This document shows positions 34,584-47,842 of a DNA stretch of 64,000 nucleotides, piece by piece. The notes under the pieces are model-generated. The model saw only the letters and a program-made list of their open reading frames with translations. It did not search any database and was not told where the DNA came from. A program made the translations under genes and the position numbers. The DNA comes from Spisula solida (taxonomy: Eukaryota > Mollusca > Bivalvia > Venerida > Mactridae), in contig OX365953.1 in the NCBI GenBank assembly GCA_947247005.1, positions 27,526,784-27,590,783 of the forward strand, in the 5' to 3' direction. The stretch's first letter is position 1; each line of letters starts with the position of its first letter.

Positions 34584-36083
34584 TCACCATGGAATAACAA
34601 GTGAATAAAATGTATTGAAATATACTTCGCAATCGGAATTACTGCATTCTGTACTTGATAAAGTATTTCGTCCGCCTTGTAAATCTGCAGTTGTGCCTTC
34701 AATATATGATACCAAAATCGTCGACAATGTTGCCTGTCTGCTATAACTCACATATTCCGTGCATAGCATATACATGTATAAGTGTAGTTCTGTGACAGAT
34801 ATTCAGTCAGAGTTAATATTCAAAGGGTAGACTCCATAATTATGGTTGAACACTGCAGTATATGAGGACTCGTGTTATTTCAAGTATCAAGATGTATCAA
34901 GTAGCTGTACGTTTAAACCCCTATGTAATTAATTTTGAGATCCGTACAGTTTTAGCAATAGCTTATTAGGTCATTCGGCATTTTTCCATGAGACACTTCA
35001 CTACCAATAACCCAACCGTTAAAGCTCACGTGTAAGACATGACGTGAGTCCTACTTTAAGTTACTATCACATTTAGCTTTGTTCTGTGCCAACCAATGCT
35101 CCTTTTCTTGTACTGAAGCACATGATCGCAAACACTTCGTTTGTATATTTTATTAGTTAAAAGATTGACGGATGCTATGATCAGACATTAGTCGAACATT
35201 GTTACGCTCGTATATTACTTTATTACAAATGTCGAACTATTTTAACAAGGCACGGTATCTGAGTGTAGAAGACAAACTCAATGACCATTCAAACACTGAA
35301 TACAAATGGGTCATTAATTCAATTGTCGAATGCCATCTTATCAACACTAGCATGCACACAAACGTGTTACTAAGACCAGTAATTGTGAACGCCAACCAGG
35401 AGAGGGGAAACAGGCATCTAATAATGGCTTTGCCGCTGTGTTTTGAAAAGCAACGTCTAGACCAAAATCTATTAAGTTGCCCTTTTCTTGACTTCTAAAG
35501 ATTTTATCATCATTCATATCTGTTCTAATCAAATTGATGTTTACAAATAATTATTATATAATAAAGAGTTTGTTAGATCTCGTCGATTTGAATGTACCTA
35601 ATTATGACATTGACATTGCAGCTTTCATCCGTTTGATTGACTGCGACAATAATAATTATTGATAAGAGGGTGTGAGTATCGGCTAGATATATCGAGTGTA
35701 AACTATCTTAACTGACCGGTAGATCAGAAAGTGCCTTGAGATTATAACACAACACGAATAAGTAGGCGTTAAGGTTAACGTATGGATGACAATATAAACA
35801 TCCATGCTCGTGATTTGAAGAAATTATGTAGACTTTTTCAAAGATGCATATTTGTGAAAAGTCTATATTCTCAAAACTATTACTGTGCAACCAGTTTGTG
35901 TTGTTTGGAAACTGATGCTTAATACATGTTAGATGTACGTGTTTTCATTCGTAATACAATTGATGATACACATTGTCAAACATATTCTATGATTGTTAAT
36001 TTACCTTAACTAGTTCGATGTGTTTTCTACTTTTAGTTTATTATTTACACACATTGTTTATCAGTTACTGCTTATATTTCCAC

Positions 36084-36327
36084 CAGGGTACTGTTTTATC
36101 AAAGCACTTACGAAAATCCTAAAGTTACGCTCAAATTTAAATTCTTTATTATTCTTTAACAACTGCTAATTGGTGACGGATATGGTTTGTAGGGGTTCAG
36201 TAACTGAATCATTATTAGTATCGCAGCTCCGTTTACAACACTTTATAATTGTAAACAAATTATAAAGAATTTAAATCTGATCGTAAGTTTACGATTTCCG
36301 TAAGTGCTTTGATAAAACAGTACCCTG
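36084..36327. mobile_element. 244-bp foldback element (CAGGGTACTG ends)
   Basis: The left end CAGGGTACTGTTTTATCAAA continues to 'gcacttacg' and is repeated inverted at the right end. The first 29 bases match perfectly, and the arms continue with mismatches to about 70 bp. In copy 3 (near 52720-52750) the flanks 'cagttactgcttat.tttcc' and 'aatcgtctcgc' are adjacent with no insert. The target duplication is unclear. Confidence 0.85.
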
Positions 36328-37271
36328 ATGTTTAAAATCGTCTCGCCATGAAATCAAGGCAACTGATCGGTATCAAATACCACATGACATTCTGATTAAT
36401 ACTAACCTGGGAAATACAGCAGCAGTTTTATTGACAGTGTTTTTGTGGTCCTTACATACATGGTTCGTCCAGTACTTCTAATTATCATTTATAACTTCCA
36501 ACAAAGGATGCTTACTTAAAGTGGTCTAAGTATGAGATGAGCTTTGTTACATGTACGAGCTTAACCGCCGAGCAAAACAATGACATTTGTCTGCGAATAA
36601 GATGGTGTTCTAAACAAGTAATACATTGTTCCCTGGATATTTACAAAGCACATCTACATTGTGTTTTTAACTGTCCGTTCAGTGTCGATTGTTTCCGTTT
36701 ACGAACTATCTGAAGTAGTTGTTTAAAATCAGTTGTGAAAATGGCAACTGAAAAGAACATTCCATATTAAAATTTACTACAAAGCGCACGATTTAACTTA
36801 TACTCCAAAACGTCGCTGTCACCACGCGTTGGATTGATGAATTTGTCCTAGATATCCCTGAATAAATGGGGATGACCATTGCAAGTGTCCGCAATTCGGG
36901 CGGTTTTACCATTAGAATCAGTGGATCTTTTTATGACAATAATTGCAGATTGTGTTCAAAGAAATTATAAATCCAAAATCCACACTTTCTCGATACTTCA
37001 TTAATGATATTTGACCGTATAGGCGACGTCGTCAAAGTTGCGCGTTTATTATAGTGAAAATAAGTAGCTATTTTATGTATCGGCAGGGAAAAGGCTAACA
37101 TGTGATAAAAAGAACATTACATTTGTGACTTTACACATTTAATTTATAAAACTCGTTGAATAAAATCAATAAAATGCTCGACAGAGCTCGCATTTTATTA
37201 TCTTATTCAACTCGTTTAATAAATTCAATATGAAAAGACACTCATGTAATATCCTCTACACTAGTCAACTA

Positions 37272-38498
37272 CACTAGTCGAAAGTTCTAAGTACACACCT
37301 TGTAATTTTCATTTAACTGAAAAAGTATTAGACCTATCAGTGAATCGAATATACCATTTGAACCAGGAAACTATTGTCTATCAAGTAGAGTTAATCACCA
37401 TTCTTAAATATAATAACAACATACTAGAAAACGACCATTTATTTCAGTGCTTAAAACAACAAAATCGCACATCAATATCGTTTATGACCACCGTCTGTCC
37501 TGAATATAGCCTGATATCCTCTGATGCACTGAATTGATAATGATGTGTACCATTTGCTGCGGGAGTGCATTCCATTCTAGTAAAGGGTTCGTTGTGAGTT
37601 CCTGTACATTCTGGTGTTGCCGTCGTGCGCGGATGCGTCGCCCCAACTCACCCCAGACGTATTATATCGGATTTAGGCTACAAGGCGGCCATTCAATCGT
37701 GCAACTTTAATAGGAAATTGCATCAAAATAAAATTCCATGTGATGAGAATGTGCTTGTATTTTACAAACGACATGATTGATCGAAAATAGTGAGTTTTGT
37801 TAAAGTGTAGTAGTAATTCGGATGTCAAATGCCTATCGATAGTTACTTCCATGCTCAATCTCAAATTGCTCCATACAAATGAATGGACACATTCTGTTCA
37901 ATTCAACGATTCCACATTATTTCACGATCTTTAAGTGATACAACCATCAGTCCGATGTTGTCATAATGTGTTTTGACGCATTTAAGGACTTAATGTAAAT
38001 GACGTCATGTGACGTCTCAATTTTAAATTGAGTCAATAGAAACATGCAATTTTTATCGTGAATGCAATGCAACTACCATAATAATAAGTGTGTGCATGTG
38101 TTAAGAACCCAAAAAACAGCCAATTAATGAATTAAATCCTACCCGTCTTATTGGCATGCCAGTTTCACGCATTCCTATCGCACTTGCGCACCACTCAAGC
38201 TACATTTGCGTCATATGATATGAAATATTTTTATGGCTTTATGTTTGGGGGTGGAATGTTAATCGTGTATAAAATGATTTTAACACATTTACACATATTT
38301 AAATGTTGGCACGGGAAAAATGTGATTTTGTTATTTTCGTCATGCATCAATGGTTTTCACGTAGATCTTGGCTTTTCTTCTTCCGTATTAAAGACAATCA
38401 CCAACATATGATATCTCAACAGTTTTATTTAGTTTAGATGATTATGTTCCTGGTTTATTCTAGTTCTAACAGTGTGTTCTTAGAACATTCGTCAAGTG
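37272..38498 (-). mobile_element. Tc1-like transposon, 1,227 bp, decayed
   Basis: The ends CACTAGTCGAAAGTTCTAAG (37272) and its inverted counterpart GAACATTCGTCAAGTG (ending 38498) are bounded by TA on both sides. It is the reverse complement of the element at 15977-18837 without the 1.6-kb insertion. The transposase remnant is on the - strand at 37482-37700. It is present only in array copy 2. Confidence 0.9.
37482..37700 (-). pseudogene. Tc1/mariner transposase, C-terminal fragment
   Basis: The - strand translation reads IEWPPCSLNPI, a stop, YVWGELGRRIRARRQHQNVQ, 'ELTTNPLLEWNALPQQMV' and a tail ending RRWS plus stop. The Glu codon of the DDE triad is TAA, as in the copy at 16767. A two-codon deletion relative to that copy removes part of the 'SPDLNPI' block. 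It is inactive. Confidence 0.88.
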
Positions 38499-38500
38499 TA

Positions 38501-38574
38501 TGTATGAAACATGAAAACCCACATATTGTTAGTCATGTTCATGTACATAATTATGTTGATTCATGTTTCATACA
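38501..38574. repeat. Small foldback next to the Tc1-like element
   Basis: TGTATGAAACATG (38501-38513) pairs with CATGTTTCATACA (38562-38574). The arms are 13 bp, immediately outside the right TA of the Tc1-like element. Confidence 0.5.
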
Positions 38575-41500
38575 TGTCTTTATGCCATTTGAAAGTATTA
38601 CATTTTAAGCTTATGCTTATTTTAATATAAAATAGGTCATTCATGTTGGCCACACAACATGGATGACCATGTCAACTCAAATATTGCATCTGTTTTGTTT
38701 TTCTCCCAGGTCGGTTGTAAATTGGTATTTACAAGTAACATCATCGGCAGTGATGTTGGGTTTCGTCTGATTATATTGATGATATGCGGTACAATGTCAT
38801 TTGCCTGTCTGAAATCCGTGATAACACATGAAGAAACCTACGTATTTACTTATTGTGCGATTTGTATAATAAATAGATTTAATTGATTTATCATTTATGC
38901 TATTCCCACGGATATATATAATCTTGATGGCACCGAACATTAGTAAATAGGCTTAAGTATTCTTAACAGACATAACATTCCTTAGTTTCAATCGCAGTCA
39001 AAGTGATACATAATTAACAACTAGTCAGACGATTTTGGTTAAGTATGCCTGCTTTACTACTTTTAATTGCCTAGCGAAAGAAACTTGTCTGTGAACGGTG
39101 TACTAATTGAATCATGCACTGATATAGTTTGTCCTGTATGTATATACAATTTATACAGAGAGTCATTCTGGTGATATAACATTGTTTGTTGTGTCGTATT
39201 TGATATTTGCCGAAAGGAATTATACCATATATATGTACGAGGGGTGATCAATATATTCGAGAAATTTCCATCTAGCTATTTTGTTTCATCATAAAGGCTC
39301 AAAAGCAAAGCATCATTAAGAGTAAGACCCCATTGGCAGAATTCACTTATAACACATTTTTATTCAGGTATCGTCACAATCCCTACCTCCACGAATACAC
39401 CTTGTGAATGTAATTTCAAGATGGGTGGTTTTATAATGTGTTTTATACTATATAAGAAGTAAATAGTTGCCACCCATGGCAGTAGAGCAAATTCTTATAT
39501 CTTTGATCTGTTCATTTATCCGCGTATTTAATCTGAAATCAAAATAATAATTTAAGTTCAATAACCTACAAATTCAGGACGACTGTTCTTTTAATACGAA
39601 CTATATTGACTAAAACACGTACATAATAAATTATGTAGAGGTAATCACTTTAGAATGAAATAAAGCTGATCATTTCTTGTCATTCGCTTCATCAACGAGA
39701 TTGCTGTACTTGGTATAAATATGCGATAAGGTCGATTTTTTCGTGAATGAAATGTTGTGTGTTAAATTCCACGACACACTAAAGTCCTTGAACAAGTTGC
39801 TTTTACATTGTTCATATTTTGCACGTACCATTTATTGGTGGTCGGACCGGTGTCAGTTTAATTAGATTAGATACATTTGTAGTCTCTTCACAAAACCCAA
39901 AACATGTAGATACGGTATTTGAGCTCTTTAGCAAATTGACTTACATAGCGTCGTCAATTATGCTGCGTCATTGTCCATTTTATAGAAAACACAACAACTG
40001 TTTTTGATGTGTAATTGTGAACGTAAGTAAAAAATATGTTTCCCACTAAGATGCTTTGTGATTAGCAGCCAGTACCATTAACAATCGGACGCGGTTTTCT
40101 AGTATGTACACAGTTAGTGGGTAATGACTTCACATATTTTATTCACAGAGAACATTTCTCTCCAAGCAATGCAATGTGTTATTACTAAATTGCTGCGATT
40201 GGTTTTGTCTAATTACATTGGAGCCTCGCAGTGTTAATGTTGCTCAATTATTTTGGCACGAATATACACACTTGCTCAATTACTGAGACGTCTTAATGTC
40301 TAGATTAGTACTCATTTATTTCTTTCGCTGCAGGTATGTCAGAGGTAATATTGCTGTAGCGCCTAGACATAATCATATGTCAACTCTGTCTAGCGGAGGT
40401 TTGTGTTTGTTAGTTTCTGTCATTCCAGTTTTACGAGTGAGGTTAATTTGTTTTGAAGCTGAAGCAGATCTTGCACAAGCGTCTTATTTTTACTGTCAAA
40501 CGACTGGTACTCTACTCTACTCTTAGACTCTAGCACACAGATCTAGGATGTGTGTTCGTGTACTGTTATATAATTATGTTCATTGTTGGTACGGATTAAA
40601 CAAAGCTTAAGTGAGAAAATGTTACTTGCTATACATATCGATACTAATTAGACACAGTTATTTAAATATGTTAAAGTCACTTTGGTAAATATAATTCTAG
40701 TCATATGGGAATTGAATTCCAGTCATATTGGGTAGAGGATTTCCAAATATAAAAGGAAATTCCATTAAAGAAGAACGATTCAAGAACTCAAATAGAATAA
40801 AAACAGACATACACTACAATTGATGTGGCGTGTAAAAGGTGGCTTATGTTATGGCCCTGTTTGCTATATTCGCATAGACAACACCTCTCCACATACACCA
40901 TAGACAATGATGAAACCCAAAATATAAAACATTAGAGTATGATGATATACAGGAGGCATTATCTATAAGATAGAGTGCCCACATCTCTACTATGCCTGAT
41001 GGATAGATTTCATCACAGAAGCTAGTGTTGTAAACCAGACCGCTAATGAAACAGTGAGTGTAATTACCCTTATATACAGTTAGCTAATGTGTCGCATTTA
41101 AAGTTAGTTATGACTTCGAGACGAGTACAAGTCGTAATTCTGTCAAAATTCTGACTAGATAGACACTGGGTGTAACTGAATTTCATTTTGTTGTTTTAGT
41201 TGTTTTAGTTGTTTGTTTACTGGAAGAGTGTGGCATCTCAAGGTTTGTGGGAGACTGATTAATGTCAAGAATACTGGATAGACTTTGTAATGCATGTAAT
41301 AGAACCATATTAGATTAACTACACATTGAATTTATTGGGGTGATCTGCGTAGCAACCATTCCAATTTCTTGGAAATAATAATTTCCAATTCAATTATGAT
41401 AGGCAGAAACTGTTAATGTATGATGGGATGTCTATAGGTGCCCAGACAGTTGTTTTGTCTCAAACCTTTTTAATGTCGGTTGGCATTCATGTCATTTGTC

Positions 41501-42292
41501 ACTGTCATTGCCAAGGCGGTGTGATGTTTTTCGCGAAACAATTCAAGCTACGATTTTCCGAAGACATACTTGTACAATATAAACATTTAACGGGTTTCGT
41601 TTGACTTTGAGTGTTAAATGTTCTAAATGCAGAAAACGTTCATAATCCATAAAGTTTTCCCGAAGCTGTTTATTGCAGCATTCGCTGAATTAAATTATTC
41701 AAAATATTTAATTTGATTGCTTTAAGTTAGCTTTTATTCTGTCCTTTGGCTATGAACTGAGTTGCACACTTTTAAATCTAATTTCTTGTTGGATATTCCC
41801 TGATGCATGGATACACGCTACCCATTGATGGTCCTGGCTTTGTTAGAAATGTAATACATGTATACACGTATCTGGTACAAGTTATAATGTTTAAAAGTTT
41901 TTCGTGCACCTTAGTTGTAATTTATTGGTTTTTGAAAGTACAGAATACATTGTAATGATGTGTTTGGACTGTTTGAATTGATGATAAGTTTTTTGCAATA
42001 AGGAAGCCTAGTCTGAATGTTGTGATGAATGAAAATACGCACTCAACAACTAATAATAAAGCCAAGTATGTATTACCATTCAGTGATAATAAGACAGGAA
42101 ACTTCGTCTTTTTCATAATTGAGATTGGCTGCAATGGTTTGTTTGAACCGCCAGAACCAACTTACAAAATACTCTAATAAAAGCGGAGTTACGTACACGG
42201 TTTTCCGATGTTGCGGTTTGTAACAAAGATATATCATTTATAATGCAGATATCCTGACGACAGCCTTTTGCCTAGGTTATCACCGAGTATAT

Positions 42293-43038
42293 ATAAAAGT
42301 CAAATTAAAATGGTAATAAAAAATGCAATTTAAAACTGTATTTTCTACAAAGAAAAAAGCACTACATAAACATACCAATCAAGAAATTATTGTTCAATGC
42401 ATATATACTCCCCCACTTTGATTACTGATGTTGTATCTGGGAAAATTACAATAACAGTCAAATAGACACTATAATCAGATTTCAAAAGCGAGCAGCCAGA
42501 GTAATTCTTGACATAGACTTTGATACGTCATCTGAAGAAATATTCGCTACTTTAAAATGGATGACATTTCCTGAACGACTTAAATACAGAAAATCTATTA
42601 TAGTATACGAATCATTTAATGTCATATGCCCAAAGTATTATAAAGATAAGTTTCAGAAAATTCATGAGGTTCAATTCTGCCATCTTAGTTCTTCAGATTG
42701 TGAACAAAATCTCTATGTGCAGAAACCAAATTTAGAATGTAAATACTTTCAAAACCAAATATGTTACTTTTTGGAAGAATCACATGATATAAATATAACA
42801 AGCACCAAGCAATGAGTTGGACATCTGACATTGAACATGTTAATTTAAGATCGCAATAATAATGTGAATGTACTGTTTATAATCCCTATTATGATTGAAA
42901 TGTTTATCTTGATATATTTGATGTAACTGGTGTTGTATATAATATGTAAATGTGTTTTAAGAGGCTCATAGGGAAAATTGGGCATATGTCTAACTATGTT
43001 AATAAAGTATTTGTTATTATTAGCATTATCATTATTAT
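42293..43038 (+). mobile_element. 5'-truncated non-LTR retrotransposon (LINE) insertion
   Basis: The flanks 'cctaggttatcaccgagtatatat' and 'catattcatgaaccc' are contiguous in copy 1 (about 23675-23715). The insert ends with 'gaggctcatagggaaaattg', 'gttaataaagtatttgttat' and an ATT-rich tail. It contains the last part of a reverse-transcriptase open frame (42363-42815). The 5' truncation and simple-repeat tail are typical of target-primed insertion. A related 3' end lies at 47716-47842. Confidence 0.85.
42363..42815 (+). pseudogene. LINE ORF2 C-terminal fragment
   Basis: In the frame of 42561 the translation includes FNAYILPHFDY, a stop at 42426, then CCIWENYNN, IIRFQKRAARVILDIDFDTS, 'EEIFATLKWMTFPERLKYRKSII' in sequence, and a terminal TGA at 42813-42815. 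The 'DYC..WG', 'QKRAAR.I' and 'LKWM...ER' blocks are typical of the region after the reverse-transcriptase domain in jockey/CR1-type LINEs. The catalytic domain itself is missing. Confidence 0.85.
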
Positions 43039-43426
43039 ATGGCATATTCATGAACCCCAAAATTAGTAAAATCTAATTGTAGACATCGTCGAAAATATTT
43101 ATAGTCTTATTTATTTCCATTTGGATTATGCAGTAAACGTCATGTTTAATTATCAATTAATTTTCAGTTGAATGACTTGTCAAAATGTCAACTTAACTAC
43201 CTCGCGAAAGCAATTTGTCTGGCGTACGATGTTCCAAGTAAGCCATCGAGTATTTGACGTATACTAGGTGTGTGTGTGTGATACACCTTAACTTAAATTA
43301 TGTATTTGATTATGTATTTGATTTGCATGTACTGGTAATACAACACTGCCTACATGTACTTGATTATGAAATGCATCACTTGATCGATGTGCAATATAAA
43401 CTAAAAAAGATAATACATTGTATTAT

Positions 43427-43620
43427 GTCGGACAGGGAAGGCAGCACTCAACTTAACGAAAACATAAAAACATACAAGGGCTTATGCCTAATACACACAC
43501 GAACGAGAAAATGACCTAAGTCCCGGCTGTCAAAAAGCTGAATGAACTAGTTTCAGCAATCAAAAAGATGAATGTCCAAGCTAAATGGCCTAGTTTCAAC
43601 AGTTAATAGTTTTAGCTGTC
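43427..43620 (-). repeat. Dispersed 'CTCGGCTG / CTTCCCTGTCCGA' family copy
   Basis: Read on the - strand it begins at the 'gtcggacagggaaggcagcactcaactta' side (43427) and extends to repeated 'aagctgaatgaactagtttcag' phrases. The longer copy at 52290-52450 is its nearest relative. Confidence 0.6.
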
Positions 43621-46600
43621 TGCAGTCCTAAAAAGTAAAAGAATAACAGTAAAAAGCTGACAATAAATAAGTTATCTGTCAATAAATACATATAAGATGG
43701 GGTTCGTATGTTCCGAAAGCAATTTAATATGGAAGTATTCGTATTTTCATACGGACCAATTGCATAAAACTCGTTTTCAAGAAGAAATTAGAGCCAAAAA
43801 CATATCGAAGGTGTTGAAACTGATTATTTAAGAGTATTAATCTACGTACGGAGATTGATAAAAAAGAAATAGTAAGTTAGCGTGATTCGGAAACCTCAGT
43901 TAGATGCGTATTTATCTTTTATAATAGTAATGGGTTTATGCAAAATAAACCCATATTTCGAAACAAATATATTTAATTACGGGTTTAATAAGAGATTTGA
44001 TTCTTTTGGTCGCTAAAAACTTTTATTTTCTTTCTACAATGTTTGAGTTAATGTAATGTTTAGATTAAGCGCCGAATTTCAACTGTATATAAGTCCTATG
44101 GGTGCTCTTGTTGACATAGACGGTTTTTGTGTTTTATTATTTACCAATACTAACTTCCGGATATAGCAGGCGCCATCTTTAAAAACACGTGACCGTAGCT
44201 AATATCGCAGAAAGATATACATTTTCCAACCATGTTATGTATCCTGGTGTTGGTGGTGGAATATTTTTCCGTCTTTGTAGCTGTTTTATTTCATTAAATG
44301 CTCACGTTAACACATTGATGCTCGTTTATTAACGACAACCCTAATATATCCGTTATGCTAATCATAAACATATAAGCTTGATGCCCCCGAGTTTTGTTTT
44401 TTGTCGATGTACTTGAGGCCTTCTTAAATTAAAAGACTCTCTGTATAAAATAGATGATATTACATGAATGACTTCCTATGGAATTGATTAAACAAATTAT
44501 CATAAGTAAATAATGGCTGGCTTTATAAATTACCATCCTGTGACGCAATCCTGTGACGTCAAACATGTGATCAATTTTGTTATAATTTAATCACACATCG
44601 ACAGAATTCATTATATTTTAAAAGACAATTTGTGAAATTCAATGTAATTTCATTTCGTGGTTAGAATTATGATTGCACAATTAGTTTCCTGAAAAGCAAT
44701 TTAAAATATAGAATGTACCAGATTAATCATCATGATCAATGCTTTATTACATTTATTGAGGTAAGTAATCTAAATAAACCTAAGATTGGAGTTTAATCGT
44801 TTAGAAATGCCTTGACGATTGTTCTTAAAATGCGAATCAAATTGACTTTGAAGGAGATGATCATAAGTTAGATACGTAGCTATAATCACAATGGAATAAT
44901 AACTAGTGAATAAAGTGTCTTTAAATAGTACTGTATTCTAAGATTTAGTATGTATTTCGTCCGCCTCGTCATCATGATAATGCGTCTTCAATATAAAGAT
45001 ACCTAAATCGTTGACAATTTTGCCTGTCAGGTATACCTCCCATATTCCGTACCTAGCATGTATAAGGGTAGTTCTATAACAGCTAGTCAGCCTGGCATTA
45101 AAAGTACGTGACTGGGTAGTCTTCGTATTATTAGTTAAAAGATTGGCGGACGCTCTGATAAGACATTTGGTGAACATTGTAACGCTCGCATATTACTTTA
45201 TTACAAAAGACGAACCATCCTATCAAGGCATGGTGTCTGAGTGTAGAAGACAAAAGCAATGTCCTTTTAAAGACTGAATACAAATGCGTCATTCATGTAA
45301 TTGTCGAATGTCATTTCATCCACCCTAGCATACCAACAAACATGTTACTAAGACCAGTAATAGCGAATGCCAATCAGGACAGGGAAAATAGGCATCTAAT
45401 AATGACTTTGCCGCTGTGATTTTGAAAAGCAACGTCTAGACCAAAATCAATTATGTTGCCCATTTCTTGACATCTAAAGGTTTCACTATCATCCATATTA
45501 GTTCTAATCAAATTGTTGTTTACAAATAATTATATATTATAAAGAGTTTGTTGGATCCTGCCAGTTTTAACGTGCCAACTTTTAACTTGATATTGCAACA
45601 CTTTTATTTAACTGAGTCAATTGATAAGTGGTTGTGAGCCTCGGCTATATATATCGAGTATTAACTATTGTTACCTTTCTGGTAGACCAGAAATTTCAAC
45701 ATGATGATTTGAGACCATTACACTACACGAATAGGTATGTATAAATGTTAACTTATGGATGGCATTATAAACAACTATGCTCGTGATTAGAAGAGATTAT
45801 GTAGACGTTCAATTACTTTTTTTATAGATGCATTTTCGTGAAAAGTCTTTATTCTCAAACTATAACTGTGCAATGTTGTTTGGAAAATGATGCTTAATAC
45901 TTGTTGTTTCAATTGCTAGTACACTTGATGATACACATTGTCCAACATATTGCCTGACTGTTCATCAAGAGTAAATTGTTTTAAGGACGGGTCTCCTACT
46001 ACTTGGTTGCTTCTACGCTATTTAGAAAAACAGTTTCGGTATCGACAAAGAGAACATTAATTCAATTTTGCCTTTCATTTCTGTTGAAATAAACGACAAT
46101 GACAATTAAATATCTAAATGCCTTAAAGCTAATGCAATTTTCGACTAGTGTTTTGTGTTTATGTCTCAGAAACGATTGTTTTAAACGGAATCTGTAGAAA
46201 ATAAGTGAATTTAAACAGCTAAATCTAAAACGAGATTTAAAACTTTTGATGACGTTTACCTTTACTCACAAGAGCTTTCAATATGTGCAAAAATGTTTGC
46301 TTCACAAAAACAACACTTTGCATATTTTGTACCACATGTTTTATATGGTTATATTGTACCAACACTACAATGCAAACGTCGCATTGGGATAAATACACTT
46401 TATAAATAAATGTATGCCTCCGCATCAGCTCTACTGTACGAGGGGTGGTCAACAAATACGCGGAACTGTGAGGCTGTGTGGTTTGTGATATCCAAAGGCA
46501 AACTGAACTATAGCTTCAAACCCGTCATCACTTGATCTTTCCTCTCGTATTAACAAAAACCTTGATAGGAATTAATATAAGTTTTCAAAAACTTGTTTTC

Positions 46601-47675
46601 CAATCCATTAATTATTCCATGTTTGTATTATTATATATATGGGCTATTTTCAAAATAATGGCTAGAAAAGTTGAAAAGGTCTCAAAATTTAAACCTTCAT
46701 AAAATACAAAAAAGCTGGCCTGAATTTTAAGACCAACCATTGAAGTTAACAAAATTGGTAGGGTATAAAGCTAATAACAAATACTATTTTTTTTATCAAG
46801 TTTTAATTCAAGTGAACGGGCAAAAAATACAGAAATACATTAACGCATTCAAAGTCTATTATTTTCTTAGTTAAGTGGTTCTTTACACTTTTAAAGTTTA
46901 TATTTACTTATTGTTATATCATTATACAGAAATAAACTGTTGAATCTCTCCGACAATAAAAAATAACACGCAAATTCATATTTTTTTGCTTTTTTCCAGA
47001 TAAAATTAATATCCATACAATAAAAGTTTTATTTTCAGATTAAATGCTCAAACTATTTTTGTAAAACAGGGTTGTGCATGAAATTTTAACACTAACTAGT
47101 AAATCTGAACAAAAATCATAAAAGGCATTATGATTTAAGCGCAAAAGTATCAACATTAGAACAATACAATTTTTATCAAAATTTGTTACACTCCTGACAT
47201 ATGTAGCTGTCACTTATAAACTAGCTTTCACTTACAAGTTACAATCTCCTGAACTACCAATAAAAAGCAACTGATACACAGTGTAAAATTTTAAAACAAA
47301 TATGGCAATAACATAGATCCAATTTGGATATTGTTTTAGAAATTAATTGGAAACCATACGGGCGTCTACATGCAATATTGGCTCAAAACCCGAAGCAAAC
47401 ATCAATACATGTAAAATGTCTCAATTAACAATTGAACACTAAAACAGTTAAACATTAACACATTTTAAATTGATCCTACTGGAATCATGAACCTTAAAGA
47501 GCTGTTTAACACGTTTGTCAAAAGTGTTACACTCCTGACCAAACAATATAACTTAAGTTTTAAGCTGGTTTTCAGAAATTTCAAGTTCCTTTTCATTAAA
47601 CATCAGTTTCAATCCCTGACCAGGCATTTATGTGGGCATTGATAATTTAATAATGGAGACTGCCATGATATGTCA

Positions 47676-47716
<41 letters not shown>

Positions 47717-47842
47717 GTCTTAGGTTAGGTGTACATCCCCGGGTGTAAATACATTATGAGGCTCACAAGGAAGACTGGGTATATACCCAACTGTGTTGCC
47801 TATTTAAATGAAGTCTTTATTATTAATATCATTATTATTATA
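47676..47842 (+). mobile_element. (ATT)n tract and LINE 3' end
   Basis: A 40-bp ATT run (47676-47715) is followed by a ~127-bp tail with 'gaggctcacaaggaagactg', 'ctatttaaatgaagtcttta' and a short ATT-rich end. It resembles the 3' end of the LINE at 42293-43038, so it is a very short 5'-truncated relative that landed at an ATT tract. Confidence 0.7.

Larger units (their letters stand above)
30170..40190. repeat. Large-unit tandem array, copy 2
   Basis: Starts with 'ggttttgtccaattacattggagcctcgcag' (about 30180) and repeats the landmarks of copy 1 in the same order and orientation: TGATGTGGCGTG 30791, TCAAGGTTTGTGGGAGA about 31170, 'gtcgaatgccat' about 35325, CGAGGGGTGATCAA 39238. The distance between the TGATGTGGCGTG landmarks is about 9.2 kb to copy 1 and 10.0 kb to copy 3. 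Locally copies 2 and 3 look about 90 percent identical. It carries a foldback at 36084 and a Tc1-like element at 37272. Small frames differ from the other copies by stops and indels. Confidence 0.85.

Noticed and set aside
35199..35498. 99-codon + frame in array copy 2
   Set aside because: The matching DNA in copy 3 (about 45185-45480) has an in-frame stop soon after the start, so the frame is not under constraint.
40296..40526. Possible exon around 'tttcgctgcaggtatgtcag' and 'ttttgaagctgaagcag' in the array
   Set aside because: It looks exon-like because of nearby 'gcag' acceptor-type words, but copy 2 has a stop and frameshift at the same place (30300-30450).
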